This document shows, piece by piece, positions 26,311 to 39,100 of a stretch of DNA of 64,000 bases. The stretch is from Trichoplax sp. H2. Taxonomy: Eukaryota; Placozoa; Uniplacotomia; Trichoplacea. The notes under the pieces are model-generated. The model made no database searches. It was given only the letters and a program-made list of their open reading frames with translations, and had not been told where the DNA came from. The first letter of the stretch is position 1. Every line of letters begins with the position of its first letter. Location: positions 1 to 64,000 of the forward strand of contig NOWV01000030.1 of the NCBI GenBank assembly GCA_003344405.1, read 5' to 3'. A program made the position numbers and the translations under genes.

Positions 26311-29300
26311 TCATTCTTTAATTTGCAATAGTGATGATTTCCAAGCAAAACAGTGACTGAAGCCACAGGATACTTGATTAATATCCTCATCCATTAAAGT
26401 ATCGACTTGAATTACGTCTGTTGAAGACTTGAGGGTTTTAACTCCTAGTTGTCCGGCGTCATTATTTCCCCAGGCATAAATTTCACCATAAATAGTACAT
26501 GCTAACCAGTGTAAACTACCAGCTGCAATCGCAATTACTCTTTTATCTTTAAGTACATCCACTATTTTAGGTCTTTCAACAGAGCCTACGATGCCGTGTT
26601 GCGAGTGATAATGACTACCATGGCCCCTAATCGATAAATTATAATTATTCAATTTATACTCACAATATAAGTCTTAAGTTACTTTATTTGTAAGCCTACG
26701 GTATTCTATATAAAACTGAATATCGCACTTTATGTATATTTGATAATTAAAGTTTTACTCTTCGTAAATCATTAGTTATTTCTAATCATTTATCCAAAAT
26801 TGAGGGCAAATAAAATACAAAAAAGACGGTCACAATCATCAAGTATTGCATAAGTCCTTAGTAGATTATTCCACTTTCTCTAAATTACCATGAATACAAA
26901 GAACCACTCGTAGTCAAAGCCAATGTGAACGCACTACCGCAGATAACTCTATGGACACTTTTATTTAGCAGTCCATCTATGACCCCTGGCAACGTGCAAG
27001 GCTTGGTACTATTAATAATTCTCCCTAATTTACCACCAGCGGGATCACCCCATGACCAAACTTTATCATCACTTGTAACGGCAACAGTCTATAATATACG
27101 TAAATCAACGCAAATCTACAGTTACACATACGTATACATAAAAATAGCTTTTACTGCAGTACATTGCTAATTGTTGTGTTTACGGTATGTCTTTGATTTG
27201 TAATGTTTTCATTAGAGGTTTTAAAGTTTTTTTTAATTTTACTTACATCGATCAGAATATCTATCATCAAGTAAATTGTTTTGACTATTTTGATCGATCT
27301 TGAACAATAATATAAACAGTTTAACCGTGCTCTTATATTGCATCTTTATTATGCTAGAACTAGATTAGCTATTATATACTCTGACTTAAAATTGATTTAA
27401 AGTTACGACCCATTCCTGTAAGGTTCAACGGCAAAAATGTCACGCTATACATCAATTATAATTGTGTTATAATTTGGAGTAATGTAATTGTCTCAACTAC
27501 CATTCTGTAACAGAGCAATCATACAATTAAGTAAATTAATACGTATAAGCTTGTGTCACCGTAGTCCTTTTTAATATATAAGTTATTGTAAATTAATTAT
27601 GTTTGATCTTAAATAAGACAGAAAAATTGAAGGTAAAATTATAAAACTCACGTGATTTTGATTTGCAGAACCACAAGCGACGTCAATAACCACTTTATCC
27701 GCTAGTGCTTCAACTAAAGTTGGTTCCAAGCAAGTTTTACTATTACCATGACCTAAGCAACCCAATCCGCCATAACCCCATGTATACAATTTGCCCTGAT
27801 TGGTTATAGCTGCTCGATGATCTCTACCACAACTAATATTAGTAAAAATTGCGTCTTTTACTGATGTAATCTGCTGTGCCGGTGTTCTATACGTAGTAAA
27901 TTGTTTAAAAATTCGCAGTTATGATGCATTTTTAAAAAACAATTCGATAGAATAATAACTAATTAATCTTAAGATCGATAAATTTATTTATTTTTTCATT
28001 TTTAACTTACTCTCCCCATGAGTATAACTCTCCTTTTATTGTGATTCCTAATGCAAAATGACCATCAGGGTGAATAGCAAGCTTAATTATTGTTAAATGT
28101 GATAACCCATTAATTAAGCGTGGCACGTGTAAGTTTTTACTATCATGTTCGTCTTCTTTAAGTTCCACTTGCCCAATTCCATAAACCTATAAATTAGTAG
28201 TTTATTATAAATAAATTTATAATGATGGGTAGTTGAAATAAGGTTAGGTTGATTTCAGTATAATGCGCTACCTTGCCTTCTTGTGATAAGATATAAGTCT
28301 TATCATGGCCACCTTTAATCATAATTGGCCTAAGCTTGCTGATAGCCTTGCAGCGAGCTGGAGCTGGATATTCTATATTCTTTGACAATGGTATACCTAA
28401 TTCTCCAGAATGATTGTTACCCCAAGCAAATACATCAACCATAACATGGGCAAAGTCTGATCTATATTTGTTCGGATATTATAACTAGTTATTGTAATTG
28501 TAATATTTAGACTATTTTACTTATCATATGAGTATATGCGAAGTATTAAGCGATAGCATCAATCGGGTTATTCTTTCATACATCAATACTAATTATCTCC
28601 TCCGTCGTGGTACGATTACTATATAATTAATATATTTAGGACTGATCTAACAGGCACATCTTTAATGGAGATAAATTGCATGATTGCGCGAGTAGCCATT
28701 TATTGTACTAATAAACATCTATGTTTATCAATAAAGTTGACCAATAAACCATTAGGAAACATTAAGAAGTGTGTAATCAGTTATAATTAGCGAAAGATTA
28801 AAGATAAAATTCTCGTTTATATTTCATTTCTGATGATGTATAAGGGTATAATATGAACAAATAAGTTAATAATTAAAGATTATCGTCAAAAGTGAGGATA
28901 AATTCTTATTATATGCCTTTTTACAGCGTGCAAAAGGTATATTTTAAAAGTAAAATCACTTATTTTATCATTACAGTATGCTGTTATCACTAGGAGATTA
29001 GACGAATTATTCTCATAGGTAAAGATAACGTGTCAATTATTGCGATGGAAAATGCTCATGATTATTCATCTTTTATAATTATAATTACTGCAATGTTGAA
29101 GAAGTGTTCTACATGGGTGAAAAATATTAGTGTTCGATATATATATTTAACAGTACAGTACCAGCTTGAATTGATAGTAAACAACTAGAAGATATCTGAT
29201 CAAATTTGATGACTCAAATTTATTGCCATTATTCATATACCGTACAGTACTCATGATGAAAGCTGCAGAAAGTTTCCTCTTTGGTGTAAAAGGTAAGGGT

Positions 29301-30126
29301 AAACTATTATATTGATTAACTGGTTGGAATGGTAATGGATAGAAGAATTATATACAGTACAAATTACACAATACTCAGTCAGCCAGAAATAATGTTTGTA
29401 GTTAATTCGCAAAGATTCGTAGAACAATAAAGAAATCAACCTTAAAAGTAAGAAAGGACTATGATATGATATGGCTTATGTTTAAAGTACTGATTTTAAT
29501 TACCGATTCCTATACGATTTTCTCCTATACCCTACGATAAAGAGCATCTTTTATATTTTCGAAATAGATAAAACTGATTGATAGTTATAACTCGAGGAGT
29601 AATAATTTGTTTCGATAGGTTATGGTTGACATTGAGAGATTAACGAATAAAAGTAATTTCTATGGGCTGATAGATAATAATGCTGATAAGTTATTTTTAA
29701 TAAATTGTATAATGCTTACTCTGTATCTTCTAAAATGATTCCATTATTTGGAGGACTAGCCGCAATAACTTGATTCTTTTCATTGATTTCAGTAACTTGA
29801 TTCTCTTCATTAATTTCAATATCTTGGCACTTATTTTCAGCTTCTTTGCGTAATGTTTGACCCAATGAGACTAAAATTTCTGTATCGCTTAATTCTAAAA
29901 CTTTGCAAAATCTATAAAACTCTTCATTGCTTTTCTGTTGTAAAATTTGTAAAAATCTGATATTTCTACGTTTCAGATTTCTTTCACGCCTAATCTGTCG
30001 CTGATCTATACCTTGCAATACTTTCTCATTGAGCAGCTTATCTAATAAAGAGGTAATGGATAAATTTTTAATTAAACTTTCATAACTGTCTTCGATAGCT
30101 TCTCTTTCGTGATTGCCAATTGTCAT
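26311..30126 (-). CDS. CARD-RCC1 propeller fusion protein, 6 exons (paralogue 2)
   Basis: Exons in transcription order: 30126-29720, 28461-28272, 28186-28011, 27886-27652, 27088-26889 and 26626-26311. All phases fit, giving 507 residues. The start is ATG (MTIGNHEREA). Residues of about 1-95 form a CARD-like fold (LLDKLLNEKVLQGID, then FYRFCKVLEL), followed by a linker with the repeated motif EINE(E/K)NQV. Seven RCC1 blades follow: VFAWGNN, a degenerate VYGIGQ, LYSWGE, LYTWGYG, VWSWGDP, LYSWGHG and IYAWGNN, ending CGFSHCFAW. The five intron phases (2,0,2,0,2) and blade boundaries equal those of the gene at 20.8 kb, so the pair arose by duplication and lies tail to tail. The proteins are well diverged, and neither has a broken frame. 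A scaffold or sensor function is inferred. Confidence 0.88.
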
Positions 30127-32757
30127 GATTCATTTCTTGATGTGTCGGACGGAAAGTTTTGAAAAATATTTAGTTGAATGAAATAAATAAATGACTTTGG
30201 TTGCGATCGGAAGCCGAGAACGTTTGCATGTAACACTATGAGACCAAAAGCTCCATGCGGTGTGAAAGACTTTCAAAAAATTGCTAGTATTTCAAATATT
30301 GAATCTATTTTTCTGAGTAAGGTGATTCTTTATGTTCTCTAATCTAGGATTACTATAAAAATTAGTTTGAGTGGGTGTACCAAACGATCGTCGGAGAAAA
30401 TGCTAATGATGCCGTTCCAATAGACTTTAATTAGACTTATCCAGAATAAAATAATAGCTAGTATGAATCAGTTAACATGATTAATTGGCATTAATGCAAA
30501 CACTGAAAGTCCAGAATGGCAATCTTGATGGATATAGAATGACTGGTGCAGTCGCTGAATCCGAACTAATGCGCCATGTAGGCGTAACCTATGAAATGTC
30601 TGGTAAATATTTCATTAGCTATCATCGTAATTCAATAGCACGATTAAACTAATATTAATTAGGGTATTGTTCAGGAAATAATTATTATTAAGTCCGACAT
30701 TAAATTAACATGACATAGTTGATATGTGGAGACAGTTTTAGATATTTCAACATAACATCGGGACATATAGTATAATTAAGTTTCAGAAGATTGAAAGAAA
30801 ATAGACGAGCTTTAAAATCAGATTATTCATTTTTTTAGACTATAGACCAAATGATGATTGATAACGGTGATATATTTGATAGTGTGTAAAATTTGGAAGA
30901 GTGTACTATAACAAGTCTGCTGCCGTGTATAGATTATAGACATCGAGACAAGTTATCTATCATAATGATCAGTATTCATAATATTAGGATAATAATATGA
31001 AGATGTGTCCATATTACATAAATTCGATTTATTTTAACTGTATATGGGTAAGTTCATAGGTACTTTTTATCTTCATCTTATTTTAATGTAGAAATCATAT
31101 TCCTACAGTAAGGAAAGCCACTATGCTTCTATCATGAGTTGAATAGTAAACATCTGGAAAAAAAAGGAATGAACGGGAAGTGGCGATTAGAATAGTTCGA
31201 GCGTGAGAAGAGTAACAACAGACTACGTTATTTCCATTATTAACAATAAATAACAGTCAATAAGAGAACGGCTTAATGCATTGATTATAATTATTATTAG
31301 AGCTAAATCGAGTAGAAAAATGCTGGATGGCTATAAACGATATAGTAGGTTACTGCGCTCAATATCAGTCATTTTATTCGAATTATTGCACTTGGGTTCA
31401 TAAGCCTTCATAGTTTTAAATAGAGAAGTACTGTACATTCTTCAACGTTATTATCATCATAATTGTTATTTGAATTGCTGATTATATTTACTTATAAACT
31501 CAAGTTATATCATTACGGCAAAATTTTCGCCCTATTAAATAATTGTCACGGTACGAACTACCGTAAAGAAATAGCTATCTGAATTAGGTGAATATAATAT
31601 AGTGATAATATATTACAACTAGTTACTTACAATAGGAATTACTCTAATTATAAATGTGTTACAGTAAATTTAATGTTGTGCTGTAACGTGCACTGAAATG
31701 ATCTGTGAATGGACATGTTGTAGTCCGACTGTGAAAAATTAGTTAGTAGATGTTCTCACCTAAGTATTTTTATAAGATGACTCATGAATGTTAGCTGCTG
31801 TAGATGGGTATATAAGCCCGTCAGATAGTTGAATAAAAGTAGTTCTCAATTGTCTAGTTGAGTTTAACGTAGAATCAAAGGCGTCTAAATTCTTGTGAGG
31901 TAGTTAAGGGATACAGAATCCCGGAGATTATAGTAATTGAGAGATTTATTTTACGTTATCCTTGTCACGAAGCTGGTTTGTGACAATAATCGTAATGGAC
32001 AATCAATTTAATGGTATTATCCAGAAAGAACGAGGTTCCGACTGAATTTTATTGCTTTATTTGAATATTATATCATTCATGATAAGAATGAAGAATTTAA
32101 TCCATACTTTCATGTTATCTAAATAGTCCTACTGCTTGCTGATGCAAATGTGCAGAGTCAATAAGTGAGGCTACTACTCTAGTCCTCTACCGTGTTGAAA
32201 TCATAAAAAGATTTCCATTCTTCAAAATTTATAACGGGAACATAGCACTAAATGAAATTCTTTGGAACCATTACATGAGCCCGTATATTAATTATAAGGT
32301 TATATTTGTTAGTAGGAATTTCGAATAAGCAAATATCTTTTATTTGTTTAGTTACCATTTGAAATCATGATGTATGAACTGTGATATATTAATTCAGTCA
32401 GCGAAATGACAGGACGTTAAGCTAGCTATTTATTCATTTCTTCGAATAATCTTTCCGACACAAGAATTTGTGCAATGAGGAGTGCAAGAAGGCTAACGAA
32501 GATGATATCATGTACTAATCCATCAGACTGTTGTTATTTTTTGCAAATGAAGCATTGGCGATTATGTCAACACGTTACTTTATTAACTCAATTTGACAGT
32601 AGTACTTGGTGTATGTATTATGGTTAAAACTTGAATTTGGCCAATGCTAGGGTTGACTCAATGACCATATTGAGGGTTCAATAGTCCCCATAACATTGGC
32701 CTTACTACGCTAAAGCACAGTACCGTATGAATATCATTAAATATAGTAGTAAAATAG
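30127..32757. other. Mostly unassigned; possible scattered exons
   Basis: I see no firm gene. Short ATG frames ending in consensus-like donors occur at about 30538 (MTGAVAESELM, then G|GTAAAT) and about 30998 (ending TGG|GTAAGT). Either could be a 5' exon for the putative terminal exon at 32758, but only the second has the matching phase 0. No repeats or RNA genes were seen. Confidence 0.35.
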
Positions 32758-32991
32758 GACGCAATCGCGAATTTTTTCAAACTGTATGGAAGCGCCATCA
32801 AGTCTCCATTCTCTTTTGGTGATCAACAAGCAAAATATCAACATGCTCCAAATTTTACCCTGTCAGATCAAAATTTTTTGCTGACATGGCAAGATGATGA
32901 ACCAGGTGTCAAAAGCGGAAGTTGGATAAAGCAATCTCCGAGTAGCTCGCTAAATAAAATGCGTATGAAAAGTAGTATTGTAGAAGCATAG
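32758..32991 (+). CDS. Putative terminal exon, protein unknown
   Basis: After AAAATAG| a 77-codon frame stays open to TAG (starting DAIANFFKLYGS, ending KSSIVEA). Its codon choice and hydrophilic composition (many Ser, Gln and Lys) look coding, unlike the surrounding AT-rich sequence. The tract contains NFTLSDQNFLLTWQDDEPG. I do not recognise the family. The exon starts in phase 0, and the upstream exons are not resolved. It could also be a chance frame or a pseudogene fragment. Confidence 0.4.
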   Translation, partial: DAIANFFKLYGSAIKSPFSFGDQQAKYQHAPNFTLSDQNFLLTWQDDEPGVKSGSWIKQSPSSSLNKMRMKSSIVEA

Positions 32992-34436
32992 TTGTGAATA
33001 TACTGTAGTAGTGCCCGGCTATTACCGGGATATATACAGTATGTCTGTTAATTATTAACAAATGGGCACATTATCGTAAACCGTCAGCAAAGCGACGCGA
33101 GTTTGTACTAGTCTATACTAATTTGTCCAAAATGGTTTAGGGCTACTGTACATTCTATGATTCTACTATCAACAAGTCCTAAGTAGAGTGTACTTGATCT
33201 TGGAGAGGAAGGGTACAATATATAAATTAGTACTGGACTGCAGACCAACTGCAGGGTTTTAGCCAACGATTGCAAGTAAAAGTCAGCCATCACCTTTTGA
33301 AATACTGATCCAACGCCATTTTTAGAAATGACCCCAAAATGAAGTTGGATCAGTCATTTCAAAGAGGACTGGACTACTTTTAGTCACTAGAATTTCAATA
33401 TCAAGAGACCGCCACAAATGGATACTCAAGCTTGAATAGTAGTCTACAACCAATGCAAGTATGGATTGGATCGTCTACATATCGAATTCTAATATAGTTG
33501 TCCATCGCTGGCTGTAATCCGTTCCATTTCGATTTTGGATCGGTGTCTTTTTGAGCAGTGACGATCTTGTAGGCAGACCATACAGTACACTACAGTATGC
33601 TGTGGGGAAAGAGTCTCTCTGTCCAGGTTGTCTGAGGTCATTGTAAAATGTACAGTACTGTACCGACTGTACTGTGGAGAAAGAGTCTGTCTCTCTGTCT
33701 AGCTTGTCTGAGGTCATTGTAAAATGTAGAGTACTGTACTGTACAGTACATAGTTCCGTTAAGAATACTGTAGAGTGTACTGTAGAGTGGAGACTCTCCG
33801 TGGTCCCAGTGTCGTGGTAGACCGTCCCGGACCAGACCGTCCCGGACTAGATCATGAGGATCGCTAGTGGTAAGGACAAGGGGAAAAAGAATAATAAAGG
33901 GAAAAAAGAAGAAGAATAATAGAGAAAATTAGAGTGCTATTCAACAGTTCATTGTAGTGGACGACCTTGCGTACGTAGGCATTTTGAACGCCCTTCTTTG
34001 GTGTTTACATTTTTGATCACCTTGCAAATTGGATAGCAATGATGGATTCTTGAAAGATTCAACACGCATGATTGCAAGTGATTATTGATGTACAGGGAAA
34101 GACTAAAGGAGAGCACGTATTATCCAAGTGGCAAGATTACTGACTGAATTGGTGTGGATAATTGATGATTTTCCTACTGGATGGCAAGCCATCGAACTTG
34201 ATCTTGTTACCATTGTTGCAAAGCTTTCGGTTTATGGCAAGAGACTATACAGTAAGGTACAGTACGATCATCTTGCATGTTGGAAAAAGAAAATTTCCAA
34301 ATGATCATGTCCAATGGATGTAACATAAGTCAGTCGTATGTGTACAACGTAGTATTGAATCGTCTAGTTCACCTTGTTGATGCCATTTCTACATTTCTTG
34401 TCTGGAAATGGGTGTACATGGTCTTGGATGTCTTAC
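32992..34436. other. Non-coding region rich in GTAC palindromes
   Basis: Apart from the short duplication at about 33586-33735 there is no supported gene. Many self-complementary strings of the type GTACTGTAC and TACAGTA occur between 33.58 and 33.79 kb. A 51-codon frame at about 34151-34303 (+) has no motif. Confidence 0.5.
33586..33735 (+). repeat. Two-copy direct repeat, about 75 bp unit, with GTAC palindromes
   Basis: The string CTGTGGGGAAAGAGTCTCTCT, continuing to TTGTCTGAGGTCATTGTAAAATGTACAGTACTGTAC, occurs once at about 33600-33660. It occurs again with small changes at about 33674-33735. Each copy is followed by alternating CAGTAC/GTACTG palindromes. Two short overlapping ORFs on the minus strand encode the same repeat and are therefore not good genes. 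Confidence 0.7.
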
Positions 34437-34668
34437 TTGCTGATTGATCGTTGATTATGGGTGAAGGGTAGTTTGAACAGGAGAGTTTTTTGGGACGAAA
34501 ACCAACTGCAAATGACAATGTTGTTGTTTTGATCAGGCGCTGAGATGAAGATTGTAAATTCATACCGCCTTGTTCACGACTAATTTTATCATACAGTAAA
34601 TAGATAATACGGTAGATAGTTTCTTCATCCACTACTTCCTGGATTTTTCCACGCCTGGAAAAATTCAT
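34437..34668 (-). CDS. Possible first exon of an unknown gene
   Basis: From ATG at 34668 the frame MNFSRRGKIQEVVDEET is followed by a predicted helix (IYRIIYLLYDKISREQGG) and runs 77 codons. It then meets a good donor, A|GTAAGA, at 34437/34436. Without splicing it would continue to a stop at 34369. A possible phase-1 acceptor lies near 34.25 kb, but the following frame closes after about ten codons. The N-terminal portion looks like real protein sequence; I recognise no family. Function unknown. Confidence 0.35.
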
Positions 34669-36117
34669 ACTGATGTAGTCGATACGACTGAATAGAGTCG
34701 TTCACACGCAATCAATAGTGGACTCACAACATGAAATTTTACCACCCATTGGATACTAGCGTTGCGTACAATCATGTCAATTTATGATATCGGTAGCGGG
34801 ATGGATAAATGTATTGCTTGTCTATCTAGCTATTAACCAGTCCACGAAGAATCCGAATAGACGTAGGCAATTGTTATGAGGTACACGCATTGATTGCGTT
34901 TACTATCTGTATACGACGAATACATATCCGCGCGGCACTGTAAAAAAGATCGTATGGCGATGGAAAATGAATTAATTAATGAACCGCATCATGGTGTATA
35001 ATATAGACAGTACGGATATAATTGTACTCTACAGTGTACAATATACACTATTAATTCATTAATTATAGAATAAACTAGTAGAATATATATACACTTTTCA
35101 AAATTGATATCAACCATCGCAGTTGAAGAGTAATGGAAGAGATCATGCCGTTGCAATTTCATTTTCTTGCCTACTACTGAAGAGAAGTGAAGCCTTTTCA
35201 TACATTCTCCCTGCTATTTTCATGGACTCGTATAAGTTTTGAACTACACAAGTAGAGCATTCCTACGATATACCACGAGGCTGTTAGGAATTTCCTATGT
35301 TAAAGATTTACTACTAAGTTATTGGTAGTCCATACTGTGTTTGAACATTTGCCTACTTCTGCGCTCAGGCTGCTAATGAGAGACCATTGAATACTTGTTT
35401 TACTTCACATTCAAACTGCAGTAACATTTTTGCTGACATTGATAGATGTTCAATATTTTGACTTATCAACCAACTAGCCCTTACTAGTTACAACTTTATT
35501 TGTATCCTATGGATATGGTATCGGTCTAGCATCGTCCAATAGTTCTACAACTTCTACCCGTATCACTACTGCAGATCTTGATTTTTCGAATATACAGTAA
35601 ATTGAAATACAGTACATCCATATCCAAGAATTGCTATATATGCGTAGTATATGTGCGTATACTCCAAGCCTATCGAGTATATTTTCGCAAAGCCTTTTCT
35701 GACAATACTGTCACAACTTATTAACAGAGTAAAAGTATTTGATATACCATGCTACCTACGATCAACTACTGTACAACAACTTCACAGTATTGTCATACCG
35801 AGTATATATATACAGTATCTAACAGTAACGTGTTTATATCAACCTCCAGATATATTGATGTACGTTAAAATGTGCCATAGCATATTGATGATTTTACCTG
35901 AGTGTATTATAAGAAATTGAAATGGACAAATTGCCTTACTTAAATTAATAAATTTATGTATTGTATTTTTATGACTACAGCTCTGTGGAAGCTTATGCTC
36001 CTGTAAATCAACTACGACGATATTTGAATCGCGATATTGGATCACGTTGAAAGGTTATTTCTACGTGATGTATATTTTTGTCCCTGCAATTCTACATACA
36101 CGGTCAAGTTTGGGATA
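34669..36117. other. Upstream region of the RNase III-ANK gene
   Basis: No gene is supported. TATA-like alternations occur (for example near 35805), with repeated CAGTA/TACAGT strings. The reading frame of the downstream gene is open back to 36037 but contains no ATG before 36118. Either translation starts at 36118, or an upstream exon splices in. Confidence 0.5.
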
Positions 36118-39100
36118 ATGCAATCTCGTAGTCAATCAGATAGTGCTAACGGAACAAATGCCAAGTTAGCTCACAAGGCCAATGTAACTGCTGCTTATGA
36201 AATCCAAAAAAATTTGAAATATGATTTCAAAGATTCGTCGTTGCTTCTTACTGCGCTTGGTAAAGACAACAAATTGGATACATCTATAGGATTGCCAGGT
36301 CGTTATGGAAATCAACAAATACTAGAGATGATCGGTGATGCCTGGTTGCGCTTTGTGGTTTTATATAAGCTATACGAAATGAAAGAACATACCGATGGAT
36401 CTGCTAAATCGTTTAATGACGCTACTAAATGGTTGGTCTCTAATGATACTGTCTTACCGGAAATAGGTAAAAGATTAGGTTTAGAAAAATGTATTCGAAA
36501 TATTACCGATAAAAAAAAATATTTGGCTAATTACACGGAAGCAATCCTCGGCGCTGCTGTTATTGACGATCGTAATTTACATCGATCCTTTCAAGTTGTC
36601 GACCGACTCTGGTCCCCATACATCAACACTTATAAGAACAACGATAATAATTGCGATGCAAGACCGCTCTTTGTTAGCCAAGAAATAACGAATCAAAATC
36701 AAGCTAATGATGAAAAAACTCATGGTAATGATTTTCATTTACCTGAGCTCATTCCAAATGCCGACTACAATCAAACTGATCACGATTCACAATCAAGCAA
36801 GGAGAGCTTTGCAATAGGTAACGATGATAAAAAATGTCCATATACAGCCATGGTTAATCCCGACAACGTTACGGCTACAGTTAAACCGTCAACGGAAGCA
36901 CATCATTCAAATGAAAGTAATCAATTTGATACGGCTGAGTCTAATACCGTTATAAAAGTCAAGAAAGTTGCAATTAATACGACAGTTGATAGCCACGTTG
37001 ACGGCCTATCTGTAGCTCAAAGCAAGTTAATTGTGCAGAAGGCATTTAGTAGTTTTTGCAATAGTTTGAGTGTATTCCAAAAGATGGTTTCACAACTCCC
37101 AGATATTAATTGTCGACACGGGAGTGCTGGCGATACAATATTAATGAAAATTGTTACGGCAAGTAAATTAAATAATTCTAAAAAACTGGAGAGGATACAA
37201 TTTTTACTCGATCATGGTGCATCGTGGAACGTGAAAAATAACGAGGGTTTAGACGCTCTCAGTATCTGTCAGAGCAAAAATCCTGATCTTATTCTGCAGT
37301 TAAAGCGAAAGGGATTGATTAGTAATGATGGACAAATAAATGATGCAGATAAGCTTAATGATAAAGAGCAAGATAACAAGATTATGCTCAATCGGCATAT
37401 AGTTGATCCTGATGCTATTAAACATAGCAATCATGTCGCATCTAATGTAACAGTTAATAGCCACACTGAAGGAAAATCGACACCTCAAAGCGATTTAATG
37501 GAGCATAAAGCATTTAGCAGTTATTGTAGTAATTTTAATATGTTTAAAAATATTATCACGCAAGTCTCAAATGTTAATTATCGACATGGTAAAGCTGGCG
37601 AAACTATATTGATGAAAATTATTACTACAAAAAATCTAGATAATTCTGATAAACTGCAGAGGATACAGCTTTTACGCAATTGTGGTGCGTCGTGGAAATT
37701 GAAAAATTTTGAGGGATTAGACGCCCTCAGCATCTGTCAGAGAAAAAATCCTGATCTTATGTCGCTTTTAAAACTAAAAGGATTGATTGGTAATAACGTT
37801 CAAGAAGCTCCCACTGAAATCAATAAAAAAGAGGATGGTGTTGTCTCGCCAACCTTCAATCGAAATCAAAAAAATAAAATATGTGAATTATCGGTGGTCA
37901 AAAATGACGATCGGGCTATCGATAAAGAGCAGGAAAACATCAATAATCTGTTTTCTAATCATTGCAATAGCTTCTCAAATCTCAAGATGGCAGTTAATCA
38001 GGTTAAAGATATTAATTGTAAAAAGAATGACGATGGAGGAGATAACATTTTGATGACTATCCTGAAATGCACAAGGCTTGCTGATGAGAAAAAGATAGAA
38101 AGGATCAGATTTCTTCTATCTCGTGGTGCTTCCTGGAAAGCTACAAATAATTCTTCCGTGAATGCAGTGAATGTTGGTTTAAAATATTGTCCACAGTTAA
38201 TGAATACGTTAATAGAGCAAGGACGAGTAGATCAACATGCGTTAAAGAAATGTAGCCGGCTATTACCTACAAGCTACTCAAATCAAAACACTGTTAAAGA
38301 TACTAAATTGCCTAAAACTGCAATTGTAAATGATCATATTCAACTAGTCGATCATGCTATTAACGACAACAATAAAGCCCTATTTCCAGAACTTTATCAA
38401 GATATTGATCAATTTAAAACTGCAGTCTTAAAATTACCAGATTTGAATTCCACTTGGATTTCAGGTAATACTATATTAATGACAATATTACAAAGTCCCT
38501 TTTTAGATAGTCAAGAGAAAATAGAGAAGATAGAAATTCTTGTACAATTGGGAGCTTCTTGGTATGCCACTAATGAGCATGGCAAGAATGCTATCGATGT
38601 AGGTTTAAAAGCATGCCCAAAGATATTGGCTAAACTTATCAGAGCGGATTCTGTAAAACAAGATAATATCTTTCAATCGAAAGTTAAAGAAAGGGCAGAA
38701 CTACTAACACGTACGGGAAAATTTCAAACAGAAAATGCTTTTGATATTAGTCAAAAGGACAATGTTGTAGAATTATCCTGTCGCAAAGATAATACAAACC
38801 GAAAACTGTTTACACATTATTGTAAAGGAATGGACCGGTTTAAGGAAATTATAAAGGAATCTAGTAACTTAAATTGTAGAAATGATGGTAAAGTAGGTAA
38901 CACTGTTCTTATACTAATACTGCTAAATGAAACGATGGACGACGGTGTGAAAGTGGACAGGATAAAATTACTTGTTTCATCCGGCGCGTCATGGTATACT
39001 GCCAATAATTGTGGAATGAATGCAATTGATATTGGTTTGCAATCGTGTCCCAAGTTTCTGGCCGACTTAATCGAACAAGGTTTAGTCGGAGAATTATCTG

